Of a stretch of 64,000 bases of DNA, positions 18,390 through 27,437 are shown piece after piece (position 1 is the first letter of the stretch; each line of letters starts with the position of its first letter). Made by a program: the position numbers and the translations under genes. The DNA is from an uncultured Pelagibacteraceae bacterium. Its GTDB lineage: Bacteria; Pseudomonadota; Alphaproteobacteria; Pelagibacterales; Pelagibacteraceae. The stretch lies in the NCBI GenBank assembly GCA_902609685.1, contig CACLSR010000003.1, positions 56,001 through 120,000 on the forward strand. Reading direction: 5' to 3'. Under the pieces are notes generated by a model that was not told the DNA's origin, made no database searches, and saw only the letters and a list, made by a program, of their open reading frames with translations.

Positions 18390-19422
18390 TACTATTTTCT
18401 ATTTCATGCTCTATCATTTCATCTATTAGATTATCGATTAAAATTTTTGGAGCCCATTTTAAAATTTTCTTAGCTTTTGTGGCATTACCCTTTAAATAGT
18501 CAACTTCCAAAGGTCTAAAGTATCTCCTTCGACATTCAATAATAACTTTTTTATTTTTAATATTGACTGCTTTTTCTTTAATACCCTTTCCTATCCATTT
18601 AATATTTAGATTTAATTTTTTTGAAGCTTTATTAACAAATTCTTTAATGGTAAAAGTTTTTCCTGTTCCAATTACAAAATCGTCAGGTTTTTTTTGTTGT
18701 AACATTTTCCACATAGCTTCCACATAGTCTTTAGCATGCCCCCAGTCTCTCTTGGAATATAGATTACCTAAAAATAATTTTTTTTGTTTGCCTTGCTTAA
18801 TTCTTATAAGACCTTGTATAATTTTCTTAGTAACAAAAGTTTCACCTCTTATAGGGCTTTCATGATTAAATAAGATTCCGTTGCACGCAAACATTCCATA
18901 TGCATCCCTATAATTTTTAGTAATCCAATGTGCGAAACACTTTGAAACACCATAAGGACTAACAGGTTGAAAAGTTGTTTTCTCATTTTGAAATTTTTCT
19001 TTCGTACTTCCAAACATCTCAGAAGTTCCTGCTTGATAAAATTTTACTTTTTTTTCTAAATTTAAACTCCTAATGGCCTCTAAAATTCTTAAAGTTCCAA
19101 GACCGTTTACATCTGCAGAATATTCTGGGACTTCAAAAGAAACCTGTACATGCGATTGAGCGGCAAGGTTATATACTTCATTGGGATTTACTTTTTTTAT
19201 CAAATTCAATATTGATGAAGCATCCGTCAGATCACCATATAGTAATGTAAAATTTGACTTATAATTAATATCTTTATAAATATCGTCAATTCGTTTTGTA
19301 TTAATTATTGATGATCTCCTTTTAACGCCATAGACAACATATTTCTTTTTTAATAAAAACTTTGATAAATAAGCACCATCTTGTCCGGTAACACCAAATA
19401 TTAAGGCTCTTTTTTTTTTCAT
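18376..19422 (-). CDS. gmd: GDP-mannose 4,6-dehydratase
   Basis: Makes GDP-4-keto-6-deoxy-D-mannose. ALIFGVTGQDGAYLSKFLL (NADP-binding), YNLAAQSHVQVSFE, GTSEMFG, SPYGVSKCFAHW (Tyr/Lys), NGILFNHESPIRGETFVTKKI and RDWGHAKDYVEAMW are textbook GMD motifs. 348 aa. A 74-bp gap upstream may hold its own promoter (AT-rich, TATTAT and TATATAAAT on the minus strand, no convincing -35). Feeds fcl. Confidence 0.96.
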   Translation of the reverse strand: MKKKRALIFGVTGQDGAYLSKFLLKKKYVVYGVKRRSSIINTKRIDDIYKDINYKSNFTLLYGDLTDASSILNLIKKVNPNEVYNLAAQSHVQVSFEVPEYSADVNGLGTLRILEAIRSLNLEKKVKFYQAGTSEMFGSTKEKFQNEKTTFQPVSPYGVSKCFAHWITKNYRDAYGMFACNGILFNHESPIRGETFVTKKIIQGLIRIKQGKQKKLFLGNLYSKRDWGHAKDYVEAMWKMLQQKKPDDFVIGTGKTFTIKEFVNKASKKLNLNIKWIGKGIKEKAVNIKNKKVIIECRRRYFRPLEVDYLKGNATKAKKILKWAPKILIDNLIDEMIEHEIENSNDQH

Positions 19423-19496
19423 AAAGATTAATAAATTATTTAATATGTATTAATTCTATTTATATAATACAAGCAGAACTTTAATTCTAGATCAAG

Positions 19497-20228
19497 TTAG
19501 CTAATAACTTTAATCTTACTAAAAATTACCATCGGGATTAATCTTAAACTATACATGTATCTTTTTGAAAAAATTAGAGGATTGAATATTAATCTCATCA
19601 ACCAGCCTAGGTATAGTTGATCAATGAGACTATTAATAGGTGCTTGATCTTTGGTAAAAAAAGAAATAGCAGCTCCAGTGCACAATATTGTTGTTTTTAT
19701 TTTGAGATTTTTTTTTAAATATAGTCCCAAAATTTCTTGTTTACCTCCACCGATGTTAGTCAACACAAAGTCTGGTTTTACTCTTTTTATTTTATATAAA
19801 AGTTTTTTATCTGACAAATTTTTTGACTGATAGTTTGGTGCTAAATAATTGTATATTTTTTTAATTCCTAAACTTTTTAGAAAATGTTTATTCGACTTAG
19901 CAAATTTTAAATTTGGATCAATACAAAAAATTGTTTTCTTTTTATTTTCTTTTAAATAATCAAAAAATAAATACAAAAATTTATACCCTGAAAATTTAGT
20001 TACATTAATATTCCTAATTAATTTCAGTAGTAAAACAAAAAAACCACTATCAAAAAAAACTAAATCAGCTTTTCTCAGCGACTCATGATACCTTTGTGAT
20101 TTATCTATTGAAGCTAGAGCAGGTCCAGCTGGAAAAACAAATAGTCCCTTTTTAATAATGTGCTTATTAAACTTTTCGTAACTAATATTATTAAATTTAA
20201 TTTTCCTAAAAATAATTTTATTAATCAT
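19497..20228 (-). CDS. WecG/TagA/CpsF-family glycosyltransferase (GT26)
   Basis: 243 aa. Order of motifs fits GT26: FVFPAGPALASIDKSQRYHESLRKADLVFFDSG (normally ...aDG..v), VTKFSGYKFL, then VLTNIGGGKQEILGLYLKK (normally vglG.PkQE.w). These enzymes add the second sugar to undecaprenyl-PP-linked GlcNAc-type primers, which suits the WecA-like gene nearby. The canonical Asp-Gly is Asp-Ser here. 23 bp after the epimerase gene. Confidence 0.75.
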   Translation of the reverse strand: MINKIIFRKIKFNNISYEKFNKHIIKKGLFVFPAGPALASIDKSQRYHESLRKADLVFFDSGFFVLLLKLIRNINVTKFSGYKFLYLFFDYLKENKKKTIFCIDPNLKFAKSNKHFLKSLGIKKIYNYLAPNYQSKNLSDKKLLYKIKRVKPDFVLTNIGGGKQEILGLYLKKNLKIKTTILCTGAAISFFTKDQAPINSLIDQLYLGWLMRLIFNPLIFSKRYMYSLRLIPMVIFSKIKVIS

Positions 20229-20251
20229 TAATCGATTTTTTTAAAAAATAT

Positions 20252-21262
20252 TTAAGATTTTGTAAACCTACTTATATTCGAACCATGTTTATTGATTTCG
20301 TTGTTCATCCAATCATATGTTTTTTTAAGACCCTCTTTTAATTTTATTTTGAAACTCCAATTTAAAATTTTTTTCACTAAATCGTTATTACTAGATCTTC
20401 CTCTGACACCTTTGGGTTTATCTAATTTATAATCTCGTTTTAATTTTTCGATATTAGAAATGTCCTCAATTATATCGATCATCTGATTTATTGAAACTTG
20501 TTCGTCACTTCCAATATTAACAGGATCAGAATAATCAGACTCAAACAGTCTTATAGTACCCTCTATACAATCATCAATATATAAAAAGCTTCTTGTCTGT
20601 TTGCCATCACCCCAAACATCAATCTTATCCTCATTATTTTTTTTGGCATTAATAATTTTTCTACACAAAGCTGCTGGAGCTTTTTCTCTTCCACCATCAT
20701 ATGTTCCATATGGACCATAAACGTTATGATATCTAGCTATTCTGACTTCAATTCCGTAATCCTCCATAAAATGTCTACACATTCGTTCACTAAATAATTT
20801 TTCCCAACCATAGCCGTCTTCTGGATCAGCAGGATAAGCATCAGTTTCTTTTAACCCTTCTATAAATATATCATTTTGTTTTGCTTGATTATATGCACAT
20901 GCACTAGAAGAAAAAAAATATCTCTTAATTCCATTATCCTTACAAGCAATTAACAAATTAGTATTGATTAGCACTGATTGCATACATTCAGCTTTGTTAT
21001 TCTCAATAAAACCCATGCCTCCCATATTGCATGCCATGTTAAAGACGTAATCAACACCCCTAGTTAAACTTCTACAATTATTTATTTCTTTCATGTCCAT
21101 AGAATAATGATTTTCAACTTCATCATAATCCTGGAACCAATATTCTTTAGGTTTGATATCAGATGCTACTAAAGAATTATTTCCATTCAATAATCTTTTT
21201 ACTAAGTGTCCACCTATAAATCCTCCAGCACCTACAACTAATATTTTTTTATTTTTTAACAT
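20252..21262 (-). CDS. GDP-mannose 3,5-epimerase-like SDR
   Basis: 336-aa extended SDR with the signature NMACNMGGMGFIENNKAECM found in GDP-mannose 3,5-epimerases (makes GDP-L-galactose/GDP-gulose). Also ILVVGAGGFIGGHLVKRL, SSSACAYN, DGYGWEKLFSERM (Tyr/Lys), ARYHNVYGPYGTYDGGREKAPAA and WGDGKQTRSFLYIDDC. Together with gmd/fcl, GDP-mannose would be split into two L-sugar branches. 3 bp after the WecA-like gene. Confidence 0.85.
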   Translation of the reverse strand: MLKNKKILVVGAGGFIGGHLVKRLLNGNNSLVASDIKPKEYWFQDYDEVENHYSMDMKEINNCRSLTRGVDYVFNMACNMGGMGFIENNKAECMQSVLINTNLLIACKDNGIKRYFFSSSACAYNQAKQNDIFIEGLKETDAYPADPEDGYGWEKLFSERMCRHFMEDYGIEVRIARYHNVYGPYGTYDGGREKAPAALCRKIINAKKNNEDKIDVWGDGKQTRSFLYIDDCIEGTIRLFESDYSDPVNIGSDEQVSINQMIDIIEDISNIEKLKRDYKLDKPKGVRGRSSNNDLVKKILNWSFKIKLKEGLKKTYDWMNNEINKHGSNISRFTKS

Positions 21263-21265
21263 AAT

Positions 21266-22294
21266 TTAACTTTTAATACCTGATTTTAAAAATTGAATTG
21301 AAAAAATATAAATTATTAAGAATGCAAAGAAAACTATAAAAAAATTTAAATTTAAGAAAGCAAATAAAAATAAAGGTAAAATAGACATAAGAAGAAGAAG
21401 AATATTTGAAAATAATAATGAAAATTTATTGATAAAAAGATGGTGAATGTGTTGTCTATCACCCAAAAGAGGATTCTTTTTATTTAAAGATCTGCTTATT
21501 GTTAATCTCAAAAGATCTAAACCGGGCAATAAAAGTAAGAAAAAAATTTCATCTGCAAAGACTATACTTTTGTGAATATTATGTTCATAAATTAAAGAAA
21601 TCGATAAAATGATACTCATTAAATAAACACCGCTATCGCCTAAAAAAAGCATATTTTTAAGATTCTGCAACATAACTATTAAAAGCAAAAAAATGCAAGT
21701 TAAATAGAAAAGATTGAAGTCGCTCATTAATAATAAATATGTAAAAAAATAAATAAAAATAAAACAAGATTGCCCATTTATTCCATCATAAAAATTTAGA
21801 GAGTTTGTCAAAATTAGAATACAGAAAATTGTAAACACTATTGATAAATCACCTAAAAAAATTTTGCGCTCATAAAAAGATAAACTTAAATTTGTTATTA
21901 GTAAGTTTTCATTCAAAAAAATTGCAAATAATATAATTAAAATTGAAAGAATTAATCGCTTTAACGGATTCAATTTATATTTATCATCATATAAACCCAA
22001 AAAAAAGTAAGCAAATATCAATATTAAAAGTGAAAATAATTCTAAGTTATGAAAAATTTTAATATCAAGGGATAAAAAATTTTTTAAGAAGAAAATTTGA
22101 TAAGAAAATATTATAAAAAAATTTAAAGCAAAAATAAATCCACCAACAATAGGTGTTTTAACTTTATGAAGTTTGAGTTTTCTGTCTGGTTTATCAAAAA
22201 TATTAACAAAATTTGCAAGTTTTTTTATATTAATCAACAGCAAAAAATTAAAAATTATCAACCCAAAATATAAGTTTATCATTTTATAATGCAA
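21266..22294 (-). CDS. WecA/MraY-family polyprenyl-phosphate sugar-1-P transferase
   Basis: Integral membrane initiating transferase that loads a sugar-1-phosphate (commonly GlcNAc-type) onto undecaprenyl phosphate. About ten helices; VKTPIVGGFIFAL, FYDGINGQS (in place of N-x-x-N-x-x-DG), FLGDSGVYLM and the DRQHIHHLF box on the late cytoplasmic loop. 342 aa. Overlaps the start-side neighbour by 16 bp. Confidence 0.88.
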   Translation of the reverse strand: MHYKMINLYFGLIIFNFLLLINIKKLANFVNIFDKPDRKLKLHKVKTPIVGGFIFALNFFIIFSYQIFFLKNFLSLDIKIFHNLELFSLLILIFAYFFLGLYDDKYKLNPLKRLILSILIILFAIFLNENLLITNLSLSFYERKIFLGDLSIVFTIFCILILTNSLNFYDGINGQSCFIFIYFFTYLLLMSDFNLFYLTCIFLLLIVMLQNLKNMLFLGDSGVYLMSIILSISLIYEHNIHKSIVFADEIFFLLLLPGLDLLRLTISRSLNKKNPLLGDRQHIHHLFINKFSLLFSNILLLLMSILPLFLFAFLNLNFFIVFFAFLIIYIFSIQFLKSGIKS

Positions 22295-23547
22295 TTCTTA
22301 TATGAATATAAATAAAGACCCACATTATAATAAAGAATTATTGAAATCCAATTGTTGAAAAAATTTCCCCCAGGTATTAAAGGGAAAAGATTAATAATTA
22401 GACCCAGTGTTATTGCGTAAAATGATAAATAATCCTCATTTAATTTACGTTTAAAAAATGATTTAAAAAAATTAAATAAAACAAATACTACTGCGATAAT
22501 ATAAAAAATTAAACCAATTAGTCCAAGCTCTAAAATTATTTGAATTAATATATTATGTGGATGTGTAGAGCAAATCCCTACCTCGGGAGAATGATTTACT
22601 TTCCTACAATATTCTTTAAAACCTTGAGGACCAATTCCGAAAATTTCATTTTCATGAAATAATTTTAATGCTAGTAAAATATGACCTTCGTGTTGAGTGG
22701 AATAAAAATTAAACTTTTTTTCTCCATTATTTTCACTAATCTTCATTTTTTTTTTGTTTATTTCAATTGTTGTTATTTGATTATAAGTTTTTACAAAAAG
22801 TCTATTAAAAGTATTCGCTTTGCCTAATTTAAAATAAGATGTTATAGAGATAAAAAATACTAAAATTATTATCGAATATAATAAAATTTTTCTTAAATCT
22901 TTAATTATTATCAATAATCCTAGAACAGTTATAATCCATAAAAAAAAGGATGTTCTACCACCTGATAAATATATTGTAATAAAATACAAAGAAAAAAAAA
23001 TTACAAATAAAAATATATTTTTTTTCAAATTAATTCTAAAAAAAAACATAAACCACAAAATTATAGGCATTATCCTCACTAGATAACTACCTAAAATTAG
23101 TTCATCATTAAAAAAACTTGAGACCCTACTACTAATAATTTCGAAACCAAGAATATTAAAACCTAAAAAAAATTGAAAAATAGAGTCTACCAAGAGTAAT
23201 AGTAAACTAAATATTAACAAAAGAAAATATCTTTTATTTTTATAGTTATAAAGTAATTCGCATAAAAAAAAAATGGCGAGAGAAAATAGTACATATCTGA
23301 AATAAAAAATGGACCCTAGTTTTAAATCATCAGAATTTCTAAAATATGTATTGGCAAATATGAAAGCCGAAAACAGAAATAAGAAGATTACTTTTTGGTT
23401 TATAAATAAAAACTTATCTTTATTGAAAATTAAGAAAAAAATTGTACAAAAAAAAACAAAAAATTCAGTTACAGCAATTCCAGCAATAAAGGATAAAGGT
23501 ATAATAAAAAGCAGTATAGTTAGACTTTGAATATTTAAATATTTCAT
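22279..23547 (-). CDS. O-antigen ligase / Wzy-like polymerase
   Basis: 422 aa, about twelve predicted helices with a large periplasmic loop carrying FGIGPQGFKEYCRKVN and CSTHPHNILIQIILELGLIG, the loop-helix signature of the O-antigen ligase (WaaL/Wzy, PF04932) family. Would polymerise or transfer lipid-linked glycan at the periplasmic face. Head of the minus-strand block running to 5S. Upstream is a decayed SDR gene. Confidence 0.8.
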   Translation of the reverse strand: MKYLNIQSLTILLFIIPLSFIAGIAVTEFFVFFCTIFFLIFNKDKFLFINQKVIFLFLFSAFIFANTYFRNSDDLKLGSIFYFRYVLFSLAIFFLCELLYNYKNKRYFLLLIFSLLLLLVDSIFQFFLGFNILGFEIISSRVSSFFNDELILGSYLVRIMPIILWFMFFFRINLKKNIFLFVIFFSLYFITIYLSGGRTSFFLWIITVLGLLIIIKDLRKILLYSIIILVFFISITSYFKLGKANTFNRLFVKTYNQITTIEINKKKMKISENNGEKKFNFYSTQHEGHILLALKLFHENEIFGIGPQGFKEYCRKVNHSPEVGICSTHPHNILIQIILELGLIGLIFYIIAVVFVLFNFFKSFFKRKLNEDYLSFYAITLGLIINLFPLIPGGNFFNNWISIILYYNVGLYLYSYKNCIIK

Positions 23548-23601
23548 TGAACAATTATTTCAAGATTTTTGAACTTGATAATGAATATATCATTAATACT
23601 C

Positions 23602-23830
23602 TTACTTTTTACCCTTTTTTTTAAAATAATTGATTGTTTTTTTTAGTCCTGAAATAATTCCGATTTTTGGAGTCCAATTAAGAACTTTTTATGCTTTAAC
23701 AATACTAGGATAAAGGTTTTTAATTTCATCTTTTCTCATTTTAATTTTTCCGTATATTGGTTTGTCGCAACCTACTTTTTAATTGATCATATTTAATAAA
23801 ATTTTAGTTTAATCTTTTCATTATCTCTTA
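23602..23830 (-). pseudogene. Remnant of an SDR C-terminus
   Basis: Minus-strand translation gives EKIKTKILLNMIN, stop, KVGCDKPIYGKIKMRKDEIKN, LYPSIVKA, stop, then KVLNWTPKIG and GLKKTINYF before a final TAA at 23602-23604. This aligns with the end of the intact SDR at 27438-28334 (KVKFLIDMIN, GSGKPIYGKIKMRKDEMKNN, SWEPKCD, GLKKTISFY). Two in-frame stops and no N-terminal half show decay. The rest of the 23548-23964 gap holds AT-rich sequence and the operator at 23922. Confidence 0.75.
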
Positions 23831-23921
23831 AATATTCTCAAAAATTTTAAATATCGATTAAAATCATGTTTAAATAGATCTTATTATAAAGCTTTTAAAT
23901 TTTAAGCTTTAAGACTATTAT

Positions 23922-23936
23922 GTTCAAATATTGAAC
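23922..23936. promoter_or_regulatory. Palindromic operator, copy 1 (GTTCAAATATTGAAC)
   Basis: Perfect GTTCAA-N3-TTGAAC palindrome ending 28 bp before the ATG at 23965. The right half TTGAAC could serve as a -35 box with a weak TATTTA/ATTTAT -10 at 23953-23959, giving a nearly leaderless transcript for the plus-strand operon. Identical 15-mer at 57817. Confidence 0.75.
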
Positions 23937-23964
23937 AAAATCACAATCAATTTATTTATCGACC

Positions 23965-24993
23965 ATGGATTCAAATTTAATATTTAAAGAAATCGAAAAA
24001 CTAGTTGAAATAAATAAATTCGACATTTCTTTCAGATGTAGCAATGTCGGTTTGTGGGAAAAAGTATACAACGAATTAAGTTTCAAAAGTGTTATATTTT
24101 CTGAAAACTTTTTAGATTATCAAAAAATATATAATGATTATTTTGATGATCTAGTCGTCGATATTTCTTTTATTATTTACAATAATAAAGAGCCTGTGGC
24201 ATTGCTACCAGCATTTTATTTTAAAAAAAATAACATAGTAAGTTATTTTGATAGAAATTTGTTTTTACCAATTTTTAAAGATAAGGTAGATCAAATTTCA
24301 CAAAAAAATATTATAAAAAATGTTATTAATTTTTTTATTAAAATTAAAAAGCATTTTAAAATAAATGAAATTAATTTATCAAATCATGGTCCAGAAATAA
24401 AAAAAATTAATTTGAATTTTGATAATTTAAATAAATTTAACACTTTCAATAATCATCACCTATATTTGAACTTGCAAAATACCTCAACTGAAATAAGAAA
24501 AAACTTTAGAAAATCATATTTAAATATTTTAAATAAGAAGATCGTGCATAAAATTCTTGTATTTGACAATAGAATACATGGTAAGAAAATTTGGATTAAT
24601 TTTAAAAAATTACATCATACGGAAGCAAAAAAAAAAACTAGAAGTGATAAAAGTTGGGATAAACAATTTGAAAACTTATGTAATAATAAAGCGATATTTT
24701 TATTTTATCTTCATAATGATAATATGATAGCCGGTTCTTTATTTGACATTAGTCCAGATGAAGCATTTTATTCAGTTGGAGTTTATAATGATTTAGCAAA
24801 ACAAAAGTTTGTAAGTCACTATATTCAAGAAGTAGCAATCAATGAATTTAAAGCAAGAAAAATTAAATGGTATTTTTTAGGAAAATATTTTGAAGATAAT
24901 TCAAAAAATTTAACTAAAAAAGAATATAATATTTCTTTTTTTAAAAAAGGATTTAGTTCAAATATAATTAATAATCAAATAATACAAATTTAA
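23965..24993 (+). CDS. FemAB/GNAT-like acyl- or aminoacyltransferase
   Basis: 342 aa without a signal peptide. The C-terminal half looks like the GNAT-fold domain of FemAB/BioF2-type proteins: TSTEIRKNFRKSYLNILNKK, LHHTEAKKKTRSDKSWDKQF, FLFYLHNDNMIAGSLFDISPDEAFYSVGVY and KWYFLGKYFEDNSK. Such proteins in surface-glycan clusters usually transfer acyl or aminoacyl groups to amino-sugars or envelope amines. Head of a four-gene operon (next gene 4 bp away). Substrate unknown. Confidence 0.6.
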   Translation: MDSNLIFKEIEKLVEINKFDISFRCSNVGLWEKVYNELSFKSVIFSENFLDYQKIYNDYFDDLVVDISFIIYNNKEPVALLPAFYFKKNNIVSYFDRNLFLPIFKDKVDQISQKNIIKNVINFFIKIKKHFKINEINLSNHGPEIKKINLNFDNLNKFNTFNNHHLYLNLQNTSTEIRKNFRKSYLNILNKKIVHKILVFDNRIHGKKIWINFKKLHHTEAKKKTRSDKSWDKQFENLCNNKAIFLFYLHNDNMIAGSLFDISPDEAFYSVGVYNDLAKQKFVSHYIQEVAINEFKARKIKWYFLGKYFEDNSKNLTKKEYNISFFKKGFSSNIINNQIIQI

Positions 24994-24997
24994 AGTT

Positions 24998-25678
24998 ATG
25001 AAAAATAAAAATTTCTGGGAAAAAACATTTAGGAAAAATTTGATTAGCCAAAGAAATTTTCCTAACGAGGAACTTTGTAGATTTTTAGGTAGAAACTATA
25101 AGAGTAAAAAGAAAATAAAAGTTTTAGAATTAGGTTGTGGTACAGGTGCAAATGTTTCTGCAATATTACATTATAATATGAGCTTGACAGCTATTGATTT
25201 TAGTAAATCAGCCATTGAGTTATGTAAAAAAAAATACCCTTTTAAAAAAAAAGAAATAAAATTTTTACAATTAGATATGTTGAATCTTGATAAGCTTGAG
25301 GATGATTACGACTTAATAATAGATGTATTTAGTTCCTATAATTTAAACTATGAGCAAAATAAAATATTAATTGATAAGATACATAAAAAATTAAAAAAAA
25401 ATGGTATTTATTTTTCTTACACCCCGAGTAAAAAATCGACTTCTTGGGTAAAAGAAAAAGATAAGTTTGATGGTAGCACATTAAATTCTTTTAAAAGAAA
25501 AAAATCACCTTATTTCGGTAATAAAGGTTTTTTTAGATTTGTTTCTGAAAATGAACTAAAAAAAAATTTTTCAAAAAAAAAATTTAAGATTAAATATTGC
25601 GAAAAAATTTCTAAAACTTATAACAACACTAAAGAATACTTTGAATTTTTTACAATTGAAGTTAAAAAAATTAAATAA
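24998..25678 (+). CDS. Class I SAM-dependent methyltransferase
   Basis: 226 aa. Motif I VLELGCGTGANVSAI, acidic loop TAIDFSKSAIELCKKK, motif II-like LDMLNLDKLEDDYDLIIDVFSSYNL. N-terminus NFWEKTFRKN resembles small-molecule/sugar methyltransferases. Probably methylates a glycan or precursor made by this operon. Confidence 0.82.
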   Translation: MKNKNFWEKTFRKNLISQRNFPNEELCRFLGRNYKSKKKIKVLELGCGTGANVSAILHYNMSLTAIDFSKSAIELCKKKYPFKKKEIKFLQLDMLNLDKLEDDYDLIIDVFSSYNLNYEQNKILIDKIHKKLKKNGIYFSYTPSKKSTSWVKEKDKFDGSTLNSFKRKKSPYFGNKGFFRFVSENELKKNFSKKKFKIKYCEKISKTYNNTKEYFEFFTIEVKKIK

Positions 25679-25690
25679 AAAGGAAATATT

Positions 25691-26590
25691 TTGAGAAAAA
25701 AAAAAATAGCTTTAATTGGTTCTTCCCCAATAATTCTTATAATAGCAAATCATTTAAAAAATGCTGGTCATAAGATAACAATTTTCGACAAAAATAAAAA
25801 AATTGGTGGAGCCTGGGCATATTATAAATTTAGAAATCATTATATAAGCACACAAACTAATGTTATTGTTCCTGATACGAAATTTGAAGAAAAAAATATT
25901 CCTTTAATAAATGAATTTCTAAAAAAAAATTTTCAAACTAAGATAACAAGAAATTTTAATCGTTTTAAACCATTGGGATATTTGGCCAAAAAAAACTATA
26001 ATTATAATCTTAATTCTTTATATGAGAAAGTTTCACAAGACAAAAATATTTTTTTTAAAAAAAGATTTATAAAAAAAATAGTAGTAAAAAGAAAAAAAGT
26101 TATTATTGATAATTTAAAGTACGATGAAATTTATATTACTACTTATTGTGGGGTAGAGAATCTTGTTATTGATAATTTTAAAATAGATATAAAGCCTAGA
26201 CCAATAGTTAGTGAACATGCAATGGTTATAACTAAAAAAATTAGTAAAAAGCATTTAGCATATTCTGAAAACTTTGATAAAAATTTTGATAGAGCGCAAA
26301 TAAGACAAATTAATAATTACACAGTATTTACAGCTAGGGTAAGAAAAGAAAAAAAAGGCAAAAATTTATTGAATCTAATCATGAATTCAAAAATTGTAAA
26401 AAAAAAATCAGACATAATTAAAATTATTAAAACAAAATACAAAAATTATTATAGGAATTTTGAACAAAGAGATTTTTTGTCAAGAAATACATATAATACA
26501 CCAATTAATTATGTTAACTCAGCTCTTTTTGTAGAGTCTTTTTTTAGTATGAATGATAAACTAAAATTGATAAAGAGGAATTATCTATAG
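25691..26590 (+). CDS. FAD/NAD(P)-binding oxidoreductase-like protein
   Basis: 299 aa. N-terminal dinucleotide fold IALIGSSPIILIIANHLKNAGHKITIFDKNKKIGGAWAYY, in which the usual GxGxxG is GSSPIIL, followed by the GGAW FAD signature of amine-oxidase/protoporphyrinogen-oxidase-like folds. The C-terminal part is unlike known enzymes and shorter than in amine oxidases. TTG start supported by the AAAGGA ribosome site at 25679-25684. It may oxidise a sugar or amine, or be a UDP-galactopyranose-mutase-like enzyme; unproven. Confidence 0.55.
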   Translation: MRKKKIALIGSSPIILIIANHLKNAGHKITIFDKNKKIGGAWAYYKFRNHYISTQTNVIVPDTKFEEKNIPLINEFLKKNFQTKITRNFNRFKPLGYLAKKNYNYNLNSLYEKVSQDKNIFFKKRFIKKIVVKRKKVIIDNLKYDEIYITTYCGVENLVIDNFKIDIKPRPIVSEHAMVITKKISKKHLAYSENFDKNFDRAQIRQINNYTVFTARVRKEKKGKNLLNLIMNSKIVKKKSDIIKIIKTKYKNYYRNFEQRDFLSRNTYNTPINYVNSALFVESFFSMNDKLKLIKRNYL

Positions 26591-27393
26591 TGTTTTCAAA
26601 TTCAAGCCAAAAATACTTTTCATTACTCAACAGGTTAAAGTATTCACTATATAAATTTAATATAAGTGAAAGAAATTTTTTTAAATTGATACTTAATGGG
26701 TCTTTACCTAGACCACACTATGCCTTAGGTTTATTTCTTTCAGCAAGTCTTGCTTCACAACTTAATTATAAAAAAATATCTATAATAGAATTTGGTTGCT
26801 GGGAATGTGAAGGTCTGATGGATCTAGAACATTATACAAATGATATTGAAAAAATTTTTGACATTAAAATTGAAATTTATGGCTTTGAAGGTGGTGAAGG
26901 CTTACCAGCTCCTAAGGACTATAAAGATAGAGTTTACCAATTTACTGAAGGAGAAATGAAAATTTCAAATAGAAGTTTTGTAAAAAATTTAAAAAGAAGT
27001 CAAGTTATCTATGGAGATTTTAAAAAGACAGTTCCTGAATTTTTAAAAAGAAAAGATTTTGCACCGATCGCAGCTTTATTTAATGACGCTGACTATTTTT
27101 TTTCAACTCAGGATTCTCTAAAAATTTTAAATCATAAAAATAAACTACCCAAAGTTTTTTTATATTTTGATGACTTAAATTTTTCATCAAGTCAAACCGG
27201 TGAATTGGGGGCAATAAATGATTTTAATATTAAAAATAAATCAAAAATTGAAAAGATTCCAGAATTTGCAGAAACAATGTCATTATTTTGGAAAAAATGG
27301 ATTTTCCTTGGAAAAAGATTTTTTATTCATCATGATTTTCATCATGACTTATACAATACTAGATATCATAATCCTTTCTATAAAAATTTGTAA
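26590..27393 (+). CDS. Unknown, methyltransferase-like fold possible
   Basis: 267 aa, GTG start overlapping the previous stop by one base. Soluble; segments IIEFGCWECEGLMDLE, then EIYGFEGGEGLPAP, VIYGDFKKTVPEF and IAALFNDADYFFSTQDSLKIL follow the order of a class I methyltransferase (motif I, acidic loop, motif II, DxDxxxST seen in TylF-like proteins). The family is not firmly recognised. End of the four-gene plus-strand operon; convergent with the SDR at 27438. Confidence 0.45.
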   Translation: MFSNSSQKYFSLLNRLKYSLYKFNISERNFFKLILNGSLPRPHYALGLFLSASLASQLNYKKISIIEFGCWECEGLMDLEHYTNDIEKIFDIKIEIYGFEGGEGLPAPKDYKDRVYQFTEGEMKISNRSFVKNLKRSQVIYGDFKKTVPEFLKRKDFAPIAALFNDADYFFSTQDSLKILNHKNKLPKVFLYFDDLNFSSSQTGELGAINDFNIKNKSKIEKIPEFAETMSLFWKKWIFLGKRFFIHHDFHHDLYNTRYHNPFYKNL

Positions 27394-27437
27394 AAAATTT
27401 CGAATTTAAATTGTACGTAAATAATTTAATTAATTAT

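Noticed and set aside
23560-23576. TTTCAAGATTTTTGAAC, an operator-like sequence before the Wzy-like gene
   Set aside because: The half-sites are 5 bp apart rather than 3, and one half is degraded; kept out of the seven-copy set, though it may be a weak relative.
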